Shown: piece by piece, positions 1 through 7,826 of the stretch
Layout of the letters: each line of letters opens with the position of its first letter
How positions within the stretch are numbered: the first letter of the stretch is position 1
Translations under genes and position numbers: made by a program
The notes under the pieces: model-generated
Databases searched by the model: none
Seen by the model: the letters and a program-made list of their open reading frames with translations, nothing else
Told to the model about the DNA's origin: nothing
Assembly (NCBI RefSeq): GCF_024160875.1
Contig: NZ_JAIULA010000013.1
Location: forward strand, 1 to 64,000
DNA: 64,000 nt
Direction of reading: 5' to 3'
Source of the DNA: Ligilactobacillus ubinensis
GTDB lineage: Bacteria > Bacillota > Bacilli > Lactobacillales > Lactobacillaceae

Positions 1-450
1 GCACCAAAAGTAGGTAGTTTATTAGGAGGGATAAATAAGAAATTTGCTTTAATTGGAATATTAAGTGGATTGACATTGTTATTGGTTACCCCGTTGTTTA
101 CAATTGGGATTTTAATATTAAGCACTTTTAAGAGCATTTTCAATAGTTGGCTGACTGGCATGTATGTAAGTCAAAATGAGTTGCCAAGAGATAAACGTAT
201 CTGGGTTAAATATACTATTCAAAGTATGGGAAGTATAATGCATCAATTTATTTTAATGGTTATAGGTTCTTTACTGGTTTTTGAAAATCAGTCATCAATA
301 AAACATTTTTTTGTTATTACTAGTCAAAAAATCCCTACAGTAGAAAGTAGAGCTTTGATGACAAATTGGAATGAAATCGCAACAGGAATCCTATTGATTG
401 CGCTAAGTATTTATGGATTAAGTTCTATAATCAGATTAAAAGTAAAATGA
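1..450 (+). CDS. C-terminal part of an unknown membrane protein (5' end outside the window)
   Basis: The reading frame is open from base 1 to the stop at 448-450, so this is the last ~149 residues of a longer gene. The fragment has a hydrophobic segment at its start, a second around the middle and one near the C-terminus, with a polar stretch containing NELPRDKR between the first two. This is the pattern of an integral membrane protein. I do not recognise the family. In-frame TTG codons from base 70 are unlikely to be the true start because the upstream frame is open and has no ribosome binding site. Origin-proximal location next to gdpP suggests an accessory gene inserted between core genes. 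Confidence 0.55.
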   Translation, partial: APKVGSLLGGINKKFALIGILSGLTLLLVTPLFTIGILILSTFKSIFNSWLTGMYVSQNELPRDKRIWVKYTIQSMGSIMHQFILMVIGSLLVFENQSSIKHFFVITSQKIPTVESRALMTNWNEIATGILLIALSIYGLSSIIRLKVK

Positions 451-526
451 TGATATATTTAATTGCAAATTTATACTTAAATTTAGGAAATTAAAATAAA
501 TATTTAGCTTGGGTAGGATAAAAACT

Positions 527-544
527 GTTATCCAAATGGATAAC
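527..544. promoter_or_regulatory. Short perfect palindrome, possible operator or hairpin
   Basis: GTTATCC at 527-533 and GGATAAC at 538-544 form a perfect 7-bp inverted repeat with a 4-base centre, downstream of the partial membrane protein. No T-run follows, so it is not a normal terminator. No nearby gene start is obviously controlled by it. Confidence 0.25.
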
Positions 545-671
545 ATTCAAAAATAGAGGGACAACTTTGAAGTAAAAACGAATTAATAATAAATAGTCTC
601 ATTTCCTTAATCGAGGTGGGATTTTTGTGTATGCTTTCATTTTTAAAGTTTTTTGAATTATTTTTGGCTAA

Positions 672-698
672 AAAATAAGCCACATGAAGTGACTTATT
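672..698. terminator. Bidirectional hairpin downstream of the 64-residue gene
   Basis: AAATAAG-C-CAC pairs with GTG-A-CTTATTT around a 5-base loop, with T-rich flanks on both strands. It lies just past the stop of the minus-strand gene at 724-918 and could also stop rightward transcription. The same core sequence recurs at 989-1008. Confidence 0.5.
674..693 (+). repeat. Direct repeat, left copy
   Basis: AATAAGCCACATGAAGTGAC is repeated with one mismatch at 989-1008. The two copies bracket the 64-residue gene at 724-918. Confidence 0.6.
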
Positions 699-723
699 TT
701 GTCGTGCTGAAATTAAATCTATG

Positions 724-918
724 TTAATCTATTGAATCTTTGAGTGCCTCTTTTGTTTCCTCCAAACTTTTGAAACATCTAACTACGTTATTGACATCTT
801 TCAGGACAAAAAACCAAACTTTTTGCCTTTGGTCAAATCTTAAAACTCCATATAATTTTCCATTAACTAAAACTTCAATTTCTTTGCTATCTATTTCATT
901 AAATTCTATTTTTCTCAT
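724..918 (-). CDS. Small hypothetical protein, 64 aa
   Basis: An uncharacterised small soluble protein. The start codon is preceded by a good ribosome binding site (GGAGGT, about 6 bases upstream on the minus strand), which argues that it is real. The sequence is acidic with alternating charged and hydrophobic residues (KIEFNEIDSKEIEVLVNG at the N-terminus) and predicts a small beta-rich fold with a C-terminal helix; there is no signal peptide or membrane segment. It stands alone between two copies of a 20-base direct repeat, which suggests an accessory insertion. No function can be assigned. Confidence 0.6.
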   Translation of the reverse strand: MRKIEFNEIDSKEIEVLVNGKLYGVLRFDQRQKVWFFVLKDVNNVVRCFKSLEETKEALKDSID

Positions 919-988
919 TTTGAACCTCCATCTTTCTTTTTCTATTTACCTAACAGAATTATAATAACACCGTTGCTATCATAAAAAA

Positions 989-1008
989 AATAAGCCACAT
1001 AAAGTGAC
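989..1008 (+). repeat. Direct repeat, right copy
   Basis: Matches 674-693 at 19 of 20 positions. It is followed by a short quasi-repeat of TGACCCA-like units about 12 bases apart (1005-1034). Possibly an attachment-site-like or integrase-tail remnant, but this is inference. Confidence 0.5.
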
Positions 1009-1034
1009 CTAATTTGACCCACAAAATGACCCAC

Positions 1035-1245
1035 TGGAAAAAATATTTAGTAGGTTTAAAACTGGTTTTATATTTTTGGATTATTTGATTAATCGCACAT
1101 TTAGCTTTTAAAATATTCAAATAGGTATGTTTGTGTTTAAGACTATGATAAAATGATAGGTATATTTAGTTAAGAAGTAGTTATCCTATTTAAACTTTAT
1201 AGAAGTTGAATAGAATAGACAATAATAGATTGTGAGGAAGAGACT
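1035..1245 (+). other. AT-rich leader upstream of gdpP
   Basis: No open frame of note. It must hold the gdpP promoter, but I see no pair of consensus -35/-10 boxes that I would commit to. GAGGAAG at 1234-1240 is the gdpP ribosome binding site. Confidence 0.4.
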
Positions 1246-3270
1246 GTGAAACAGATTTTTTCAAGAGACTTCTGGCATCTACCAGACTTCATGAAAAATG
1301 AACGTCTACGCTTGGTAGCACTTCTTTTGTTAGGCTTGTCTTTAACAGGAACAATAATGGCATTTGTGATTAACCTTGTTTGGGGTTTTGTAATATTGCT
1401 GTTGGTGTTAGTGGTTATTATTCTTGCTTATGGGGCATTGCGCCAAATAACAGAAAGTACAAATGAATATTTATCAGACTTATCTTATCGAATTAAGCGT
1501 GGCGAGCAAGATGCGCTTATTAAGATGCCTATCGGTGTTCTTTTTTTTAATGAAAATGCAGAAATAGAGTGGGTAAATCCAACATTACAACGTTACTTTG
1601 GTAAAAATGATGTACTTGGAAAATCAATCAATGAGGTTGATGAGCAATTAGCACAAATGATAGTGAAGTACAAAGATGAAAAGCATGCAGTTGAGGTTGA
1701 GTTACATAATGGCTTTTTTAATTTGTTAATTCAAAATGATATTCATGCAGTTTATTTAATGGAAGTAACACATTATGCAAAAATTCAGCAACGCTATGAT
1801 AATTCACGATTAGTCATTGGCCAAATTTTCTTAGATAATTATGATGAAGTTACGAAGTCTTTAAATGATAAGGCTATTTCCAATTTAAGTAATTATGTGA
1901 CGAATGCTTTGTCTGATTGGGCTCGTCAATTTAAAATGTTTTTAAAACGGGTTGATGACGATCATTATTTCTTTATAGCATATACACAGGCGTTAAATGA
2001 ATTAGAAAAAGAAAAATTTAAGGTTTTAGATCGAATTAGGGAAAGTACTTCCAAACGCAATAGTCCTTTGACACTTAGTATGGGAATCGCTTATGGAAAT
2101 GAAAATCTAGCAGAGCTATCGACACTATCACAAAGCAATCTAGATTTGGCATTAGGCCGTGGTGGCGATCAAGTAGTAGTACGTGAAATTGATGGACAAG
2201 CCCGTTTTTATGGTGGAAAAACTAATCCAATGGAAAAAAGGACGCGCGTTCGCGCTCGCATGATTTCGCAAGCTTTGCAAGAATTAATTCATCAATCTGA
2301 TCAAGTATTTGTAATAGGACATAAACGCCCAGATATGGATTCAATTGGTGCTTGTTTAGGAATTAGGCGAATAGCTGCGATGAATAAAAAGGACTGTGAA
2401 ATTGTCCTAGATCAAGAAAATTTACATTCGGATATTGAGCGACTACTAAGTGGATTACAACAGTATCCGGAAATCAGAAATAAGATTATTTCACCTGAAG
2501 AAGCGATGGAAAAAGCAACTAAGCATAGCCTACTGATTATGGTTGATCATTCTAAACCATCGATTTCAATTAGTAAAGAGCTTTATGAAAAAATGAAGAA
2601 TAGGGTAATGGTAATTGATCACCATCGCCGCGGGGAAGAATTCCCAGAAAATCCAATTTTGGTTTACATTGAACCATATGCAAGCTCAACTTGTGAACTA
2701 ATTACAGAAATGTTTGAATATCAATCACGAGAAACAGAGCCAATCAATAAGATTGAGGCAACAGCGATGTTGACAGGGATTATTATTGATACAAAGTCAT
2801 TTTCAATTAGAACAGGGACACGGACCTTTGATGCAGCAAGTTATTTGCGCTCTGTGGGTGCGGATTTAGGGATGACAAGACACTTTATGAAAGAAAGTGT
2901 TGATAGTTATCTACAGCGCAACCATCTGATTGATCGAGTTGAGTTTGTTGAAAAAGGCAATGCTGTTGTTGCAGGCGAAGAAAGTAAAAGCTATGATCCG
3001 GTGGTTGCTGCACAAGCTGCTGATTCGCTTTTGAATATTAGTGGAGTTGAGGCTTCATATGTAATAACACGGCGTGCTGATGGTCAGATTGGTATTTCAG
3101 CCCGGAGCAATGGCAACATCAATGTTCAAGTTATTATGGAAAAAATGGGTGGTGGCGGACACCTATCCAACGCAGCTACCCAGATTTCAGGTGGTAAAAT
3201 TACAGATACAACAAAAGAACTACTTGAAATTTTGGTAAATGAGCGTGAAAATGAAGAAGAAGCCGAATAA
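1246..3270 (+). CDS. gdpP: Cyclic-di-AMP phosphodiesterase GdpP
   Basis: Membrane-bound DHH-family enzyme that hydrolyses the second messenger c-di-AMP to pApA and so affects wall and osmotic homeostasis. The 674 residues show two N-terminal membrane helices (about 20-66), a PAS-like domain (about 85-160), a degenerate GGDEF domain without the GG(D/E)EF signature (about 170-310), then the DHH domain with GHKRPDMDS near 358 and VIDHH near 455, and a DHHA1 domain with GGGGH near 634. This is the family's usual architecture and length. The start is GTG at 1246, with GAGGAAG 6 bases upstream. rplI follows 17 bases after the stop, so the two are probably cotranscribed. Confidence 0.97.
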   Translation: MKQIFSRDFWHLPDFMKNERLRLVALLLLGLSLTGTIMAFVINLVWGFVILLLVLVVIILAYGALRQITESTNEYLSDLSYRIKRGEQDALIKMPIGVLFFNENAEIEWVNPTLQRYFGKNDVLGKSINEVDEQLAQMIVKYKDEKHAVEVELHNGFFNLLIQNDIHAVYLMEVTHYAKIQQRYDNSRLVIGQIFLDNYDEVTKSLNDKAISNLSNYVTNALSDWARQFKMFLKRVDDDHYFFIAYTQALNELEKEKFKVLDRIRESTSKRNSPLTLSMGIAYGNENLAELSTLSQSNLDLALGRGGDQVVVREIDGQARFYGGKTNPMEKRTRVRARMISQALQELIHQSDQVFVIGHKRPDMDSIGACLGIRRIAAMNKKDCEIVLDQENLHSDIERLLSGLQQYPEIRNKIISPEEAMEKATKHSLLIMVDHSKPSISISKELYEKMKNRVMVIDHHRRGEEFPENPILVYIEPYASSTCELITEMFEYQSRETEPINKIEATAMLTGIIIDTKSFSIRTGTRTFDAASYLRSVGADLGMTRHFMKESVDSYLQRNHLIDRVEFVEKGNAVVAGEESKSYDPVVAAQAADSLLNISGVEASYVITRRADGQIGISARSNGNINVQVIMEKMGGGGHLSNAATQISGGKITDTTKELLEILVNERENEEEAE

Positions 3271-3287
3271 AGTAGGAGGATTTTGAG

Positions 3288-3737
3288 ATGAAAATTATTT
3301 TTACACAAGATGTTCGCGGTAAAGGAAAACGTGGCGAAATAAAGGAAATGGCAGATGGATATGCTAATTTCTTAATAAAGAATAACAAAGCAAGACAAGC
3401 AAATGCAGCTGCTATGAGTCAATTAGCAGGACAAAAGAGGGCTGAAGCTAAGCGGGATGCAGAAGTTTTGGCTGAAGCTAAAGATTTGAAGCAAAGATTG
3501 GAATCAGGCGATTTCGTAATCGAATTAAAGGCAAAAGCAGGTTCGGATGGACGCCTTTTTGGTTCAATTACGAGTAAGCAAATTTCCCAAGCTTTGGAGA
3601 AACAATATGGTTTGAAAATCGATAAGCGCAAAATGAATTTGAAAGAACCAATTCGTTCAATGGGTTACGTCAATGTACCAGTAAAGCTACATAATGATGT
3701 AGTTGCTAAGATTAGAGTTCATATTTCAGAGAAATAA
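3288..3737 (+). CDS. rplI: 50S ribosomal protein L9
   Basis: Structural protein of the large ribosomal subunit that binds 23S rRNA near the L1 stalk. At 149 residues it has family length. The N-terminal RNA-binding domain opens with the typical MKIIFTQDVRGKGKRGE and contains GYANFLI; a long charged connecting helix (about 50-75) leads to the C-terminal domain with DGRLFGSIT. The start is set by TAGGAGG about 9 bases upstream. It sits between gdpP and dnaB, the usual order in Firmicutes. A terminator-like hairpin follows at 3749-3795. Confidence 0.98.
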   Translation: MKIIFTQDVRGKGKRGEIKEMADGYANFLIKNNKARQANAAAMSQLAGQKRAEAKRDAEVLAEAKDLKQRLESGDFVIELKAKAGSDGRLFGSITSKQISQALEKQYGLKIDKRKMNLKEPIRSMGYVNVPVKLHNDVVAKIRVHISEK

Positions 3738-3748
3738 ACATAATCTAG

Positions 3749-3795
3749 TAAAAAAGAGAAGCTGAGAAGAATCTAACTCTTGCTTCTCTTTTTTA
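3749..3795 (+). terminator. Intrinsic terminator or attenuator between rplI and dnaB
   Basis: A perfect 14-bp stem, 3749-3762 with 3782-3795, whose 3' arm contains a six-base T-run. It should reduce read-through into dnaB, which begins 68 bases further on. It may act as an attenuator since dnaB is otherwise in operon position. Confidence 0.75.
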
Positions 3796-3863
3796 CTGAA
3801 ATTTTACATGCTTTAGACTATAATTATAGGTATGAGTCAATTAAGAAGGGAAGACATCTGAGA

Positions 3864-5252
3864 ATGGATAATGAGATGATTGAGCAAAACCTACCCCCAC
3901 AGAGTTTAGAAGCAGAGCAAGCGGTATTAGGAGCGGTGTTTTTAAATTCAGATGCTTTAGCTGATGCAATGGAATATGTGGAAGCTAAAGACTTTTTTAG
4001 ACGAGCTCATCAACTGATTTTTCAAACGATGGTGGATCTAAATGATGCTGGTGAAGGAATAGATGTTTTAACTGTTCAAAATAAACTAGCCGAAACTAGT
4101 CAACTTGAGGACGTTGGTGGCCTTAAGTTTTTGATGGAACTAGCACAGTCCGTCCCAACAGCTGCAAATGTGGCATATTATGCGAAAATAGTTGAAGAAA
4201 AATCAATGGGACGCAAGTTGATTTCAGCAGCAACAGATATTATTAGTATGACACGTGATCAAAGTGATGATATGCCAACTGTTTTAGATGCAGCTGAACG
4301 AAAAGTGATGGATGTTGCAGAAAATAGTAATCGCAGTGGCTTTAGAAAAGTTGCTAATGTACTTGATGAGGCATTAAACGATGTATATCGGTTATCAACC
4401 CAAAAAGAGGATATTATTGGTTTGGCTACTGGTTATCGTGATTTTGATAAAATGACGGCTGGATTGCAAAATGATAACTTAATTATTATAGCGGCCCGCC
4501 CAGCTGTGGGTAAAACGGCTTTTGTCTTAAATATTGCTCAAAATGTTGGTGTTAGTACAGATAAGGCTGTTGCAATATTCTCACTTGAAATGGGTGCGGA
4601 ATCATTAGTTAATAGAATGTTGTGTGCAGAAGGTTCGATTAAAGCCAATAACTTGCGGACAGGTCAGCTAACAGAAGAAGAATGGGATAATTTAACGATG
4701 GCATCAGGGGTATTATCAAAAACAAATATCTACATTGATGATACACCCGGAATAAAAGTCGCAGAGATAAGGGCAAAGTGTCGACGCTTAGCCAAAGAAA
4801 CAGGTAATTTAGGACTAATCGTGATTGATTACTTGCAACTGATAGAAGGCTCTAATAAAGAAAGTCGGCAACAAGAGGTTTCCGAAATTTCAAGGCAATT
4901 AAAGAAATTAGCGAAAGAACTATCGGTTCCAGTAATTGCGTTATCACAACTTTCAAGAAGTGTAGAACAGCGCCAAGATAAGCGCCCGGTTTTATCAGAT
5001 ATTCGTGAATCTGGCTCAATCGAACAAGATGCCGATATTGTTGCCTTTTTATATCGTGATGATTATTATCGAGAGAATAATGATGAGGATGATGACGGTC
5101 CTAAACAAGCGCCAGATGATGATGCCAATGATGCGGGCGAGATCGAAGTAATTATTGAGAAAAACCGTGCAGGAGCTCGCGGGACAGTTAAACTGTTATT
5201 TTTAAAATCATATAATAAGTTTGTTAATATTTCATACCAAACTCAAAATTAG
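3864..5252 (+). CDS. dnaB: Replicative DNA helicase DnaB
   Basis: Hexameric 5'-3' helicase of the replication fork (DnaC in Bacillus subtilis naming). The 462-residue product has the N-terminal primase-interacting domain (PPQSLEAEQAVLGA near 8-21) and a RecA-type ATPase domain with Walker A ARPAVGKTA near 209, the IVIDYLQLI Walker B strand, and the DIRESGSIEQDAD region. I place the start at ATG 3864 because homologues begin just before this conserved stretch; the frame is open upstream to 3780, but that part overlaps the terminator. GAAGGGA lies about 12 bases upstream. Unusually acidic residues (NNDEDDDG) occur before the C-terminal motif. Confidence 0.96.
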   Translation: MDNEMIEQNLPPQSLEAEQAVLGAVFLNSDALADAMEYVEAKDFFRRAHQLIFQTMVDLNDAGEGIDVLTVQNKLAETSQLEDVGGLKFLMELAQSVPTAANVAYYAKIVEEKSMGRKLISAATDIISMTRDQSDDMPTVLDAAERKVMDVAENSNRSGFRKVANVLDEALNDVYRLSTQKEDIIGLATGYRDFDKMTAGLQNDNLIIIAARPAVGKTAFVLNIAQNVGVSTDKAVAIFSLEMGAESLVNRMLCAEGSIKANNLRTGQLTEEEWDNLTMASGVLSKTNIYIDDTPGIKVAEIRAKCRRLAKETGNLGLIVIDYLQLIEGSNKESRQQEVSEISRQLKKLAKELSVPVIALSQLSRSVEQRQDKRPVLSDIRESGSIEQDADIVAFLYRDDYYRENNDEDDDGPKQAPDDDANDAGEIEVIIEKNRAGARGTVKLLFLKSYNKFVNISYQTQN

Positions 5253-5310
5253 TTTAAACATAGGAAAGACAATATTTGAATTCAAAATTATATTTTGGCA
5301 TAAAAACAGT

Positions 5311-5356
5311 GACCCTCCAAAAGGTTAGATTTATTAATCCAACTTTTTGGAGGGTA
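5311..5356. terminator. Bidirectional hairpin between dnaB and the MFS gene
   Basis: CCCTCCAAAA at 5313-5322 pairs with TTTTGGAGGG at 5345-5354, extended inward by GGTTAGATT/AATCCAAC. It separates the convergent dnaB and MFS genes. The trailing T-run is weak on the plus strand. Confidence 0.65.
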
Positions 5357-5432
5357 CTTCATTTTCTTAAAATTGGTCTGGCATCAACATATAGATGATG
5401 AGCATACAAGATTCTTTAATACTGGAATAAGC

Positions 5433-6911
5433 TTATTTCGCTGTTTTTAGTTTATTCGTTAACAATAAAGTTGGTAAAATAATCATTAGCGCAGCAATGG
5501 CAATCACGAGAAAACCTTGTTGAAAAGATGCTAATCGAATACCCTCCAAGTGACTGTTTATAAACGCTTGCATATGAGCAGAACTAACATGAAATTTACC
5601 CAATTTTAGATGATGTTCAAATACATTGACTTGGTGGTTAGAATATGCCGTGACAACTGTCGAAATCAAAGCAGAACCAAACGCACTTCCAATATTCTGA
5701 ATGATTCGAGTACCAATCGTTGCTGCGGGTATTTGCTCTGAGCGCATACCTGTATATGCATCTGCCATTAATGGTGTCAAAATGCCACCGGCACCAATTC
5801 CGCGGATAAACAAAATTACTGCTATGATCCAGTATGATATCTGCTGATCAAACCAGTAAAAAGGTAAGGTTCCAATAAAGGTAATCACGGCACTCCCTAA
5901 AACAACATATTTAGCTCCAATTTGATCAGTTAGTTTTCCAGTCAGCGTTCGTGAAAATAACATACCTAATCCTTGAGGTAATAATGCCAAGGCTGCATTA
6001 ATAATACTCATATCTCTGACATCTTGGAAATAAAGTGGTAACAGTAGCATTGCACCGTTTAAAATAGTGCCCGCGATAAATAGCCCCAAACCAGAACCAT
6101 CAAATGACACAAATTTAAATAGTTGTAACGGAACTACAGCTTGCTCTTTGCGCCAAACAGCCCAAGCAACATAACTGATTAGAGCAATTACACCTAATAG
6201 TAACATGTTAATACTCGTGGTATTATTAAAACAATCGGTATGGGCTACGTTAACTAAACTATAAATTACTGCACTGGAGGCCGTGATTAGTAATAAAATG
6301 CCGACAAAGTCCATTTTTGCTTCTCGATTTTGTGCAGGATAGTGTGGCATTTTCCATATAATCAATGCTAATGAAATCAAGACCACTGGTACATTAATCC
6401 AGAAAATCCAGTGCCAAGACATAAATTTTATGATGATACCACCAATGACTGGACCAATTAGTGGTCCAATAATCATTGGTAAACCAACTGTTGCCATCAT
6501 TTGCCCCATCACGGCTGCTCCAGCCGTTTGAACAATTAAGGTTGTGAGCAGTGGCATAATTAGACCACCTGCGAAGCCTTGAATTAAGCGTGCAACGATC
6601 AATAATTGAATGTTTGGTGCGAGCGCCGAAAAAATTGAACCGATACCAAACAAAACTTCGCCAAATATGAAGACTGCTTTACCATCAAATTTATTGAGTA
6701 GCCAACTTGAAAAGGGCACTGCGACACCAGTTGCTAGTAGATAACCAGTAACTGCCCATTGTACTGTAGTCACATTGCTGTGAAAACTATCTGCTAAGTT
6801 GTTAATTGCGATATTGATCATTGTTGAATCCAATAATGGTGCCATTGCCCCAAAAACCACAACCCAAGCAATTATCATGGTGGATTTAGGTATTTTAGTT
6901 TGTTTTTCCAT
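5433..6911 (-). CDS. MFS multidrug efflux transporter, DHA2 (EmrB/QacA) family
   Basis: Proton-driven exporter in the cytoplasmic membrane, probably of drugs or other toxic amphiphiles. The 492 residues give about 14 hydrophobic segments, as in the DHA2 subfamily. The first helix carries the motif LDSTMINIAI. The motif-C-like glycine/proline pattern MIIGPLIGPVIGG lies in the fifth helix. The start ATG at 6911 has a minus-strand GGAGGA ribosome binding site. It is transcribed divergently from a TetR-type gene, and the shared 100-base region holds two copies of one operator-like sequence, so repression by that TetR protein is likely. The substrate cannot be told from sequence. Confidence 0.9.
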   Translation of the reverse strand: MEKQTKIPKSTMIIAWVVVFGAMAPLLDSTMINIAINNLADSFHSNVTTVQWAVTGYLLATGVAVPFSSWLLNKFDGKAVFIFGEVLFGIGSIFSALAPNIQLLIVARLIQGFAGGLIMPLLTTLIVQTAGAAVMGQMMATVGLPMIIGPLIGPVIGGIIIKFMSWHWIFWINVPVVLISLALIIWKMPHYPAQNREAKMDFVGILLLITASSAVIYSLVNVAHTDCFNNTTSINMLLLGVIALISYVAWAVWRKEQAVVPLQLFKFVSFDGSGLGLFIAGTILNGAMLLLPLYFQDVRDMSIINAALALLPQGLGMLFSRTLTGKLTDQIGAKYVVLGSAVITFIGTLPFYWFDQQISYWIIAVILFIRGIGAGGILTPLMADAYTGMRSEQIPAATIGTRIIQNIGSAFGSALISTVVTAYSNHQVNVFEHHLKLGKFHVSSAHMQAFINSHLEGIRLASFQQGFLVIAIAALMIILPTLLLTNKLKTAK

Positions 6912-6927
6912 ATTTTCCTCCTGATTT

Positions 6928-6947
6928 AAGAAACTTTTAGTATCTTA
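6928..6947. promoter_or_regulatory. Operator-like site, copy 1 (MFS/TetR intergenic)
   Basis: AAGAAACTTTTAGTATCTTA; AAGAAAC and GTATCTT are imperfect inverted halves. It lies between the predicted MFS promoter and its start codon. An almost identical copy is at 6991-7010. Confidence 0.65.
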
Positions 6948-6959
6948 ACCCTATAACTG

Positions 6960-6988
6960 GTATAATACTCTATATAAAGTAAAAGTCA
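6960..6988 (-). promoter_or_regulatory. Predicted promoter of the MFS gene
   Basis: On the minus strand, TTGACT and TATTAT are separated by 16 bases. They are flanked on both sides by the two operator-like copies, an arrangement fit for repression. Confidence 0.5.
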
Positions 6989-6990
6989 AT

Positions 6991-7010
6991 AAGAAACTTT
7001 TGGTATCTTA
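6991..7010. promoter_or_regulatory. Operator-like site, copy 2 (MFS/TetR intergenic)
   Basis: AAGAAACTTTTGGTATCTTA, one mismatch from copy 1 and 63 bases from it (about six helical turns). It lies just upstream of the TetR start and of the MFS -35 box, so it could control both genes. Confidence 0.65.
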
Positions 7011-7033
7011 AAATGGAAAGGGAGAGATATTGT

Positions 7034-7633
7034 ATGACCAAAACACGCCGTCGTGGAGCTGAACTCGACACTGCTATATATCAAGCTACTCGCGATATTT
7101 TAAATCAAAATGGACTTGACCAACTAACATTTGCCAATGTAGCAGAACGAGCTGGAACAAGTAAGCCCGTAATCTATCGTCGTTGGAGTTCCCCACTTGA
7201 ACTTGCGATTGAGGCAATTCAAGATCAAATCATCACGGAGAATCATGGTAAGTTGGATGAGATAGTTTTGACGGGAACATCGCTTTCCGAGGATTTATTC
7301 CAGGTATTCAAACGGTTCACAACCAGTATTAACACTTTCAACCAAGCGCAGGTCATTACTTGGGTTCAACATTTCAATCAGCAAAACACTCCGGAAATCG
7401 CAAAAATGATTAATGACGCAAAACAAATAGATACAAATATAATCAAACAGGTATGTCAACGTGCACAAAAACGTGGCGAATTGCGATCAGGAACTTTATC
7501 CCATGAGTTACAAATTATGCCGTTCGACTGGCTCCGTTATCGAGCATTTGCGAATGAACCAATTACGGATACAATCTTGCAGCTACTAGTTGATGAGTTG
7601 TTGGTGCCAGCTTATCAACGTGCATTAGGCTAG
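7034..7633 (+). CDS. TetR/AcrR-family transcriptional regulator (likely repressor of the MFS pump)
   Basis: DNA-binding repressor of 199 residues. The N-terminal helix-turn-helix is clear: TFANVAERAGTSKPVIYRRW at about residues 29-48, including the typical recognition helix. The C-terminal region is alpha-helical and matches the TetR_C type common beside efflux pumps. I start at ATG 7034, which follows AAGGGAGAG by 8 bases, rather than at ATG 7013, which has no ribosome binding site and would lie against operator copy 2. Divergence from the MFS exporter and paired operator-like repeats point to local and autoregulatory control. Confidence 0.88.
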   Translation: MTKTRRRGAELDTAIYQATRDILNQNGLDQLTFANVAERAGTSKPVIYRRWSSPLELAIEAIQDQIITENHGKLDEIVLTGTSLSEDLFQVFKRFTTSINTFNQAQVITWVQHFNQQNTPEIAKMINDAKQIDTNIIKQVCQRAQKRGELRSGTLSHELQIMPFDWLRYRAFANEPITDTILQLLVDELLVPAYQRALG

Positions 7634-7710
7634 TTAATCATTTGGACACTAAGAATACTCAGGTTTGGAAATTAATTGCTAAAACTGGTGGTTTATTCCA
7701 TGGATAGCAA

Positions 7711-7754
7711 AAGTTCTGCTAGAAAACTATTTTTAACGTTTCATAGCAGAACTT
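7711..7754. terminator. Hairpin between the TetR gene and aspA
   Basis: AAGTTCTGCTA at 7711-7721 and TAGCAGAACTT at 7744-7754 form a perfect 11-bp stem with a 22-base loop between two convergent genes. The T-run is poor, so terminator function is likely from position rather than proven. Confidence 0.45.
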
Positions 7755-7826
7755 AGCTTAAATTATTTTTGTGTATCTGTGTAATCATCTAGTTAGTGGC
7801 CGTGCCCTGTCCACTTGAAAGATTAT

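Noticed and set aside
740-964. A plus-strand frame opposite the 64-residue gene
   Set aside because: No ribosome binding site, Ser/Thr/Leu-rich shadow-type composition, and the opposite strand has a good ribosome binding site.
3780-3863. N-terminal extension of dnaB
   Set aside because: The frame is open but begins with TTG inside the rplI terminator stem; homologues begin near the ATG at 3864.
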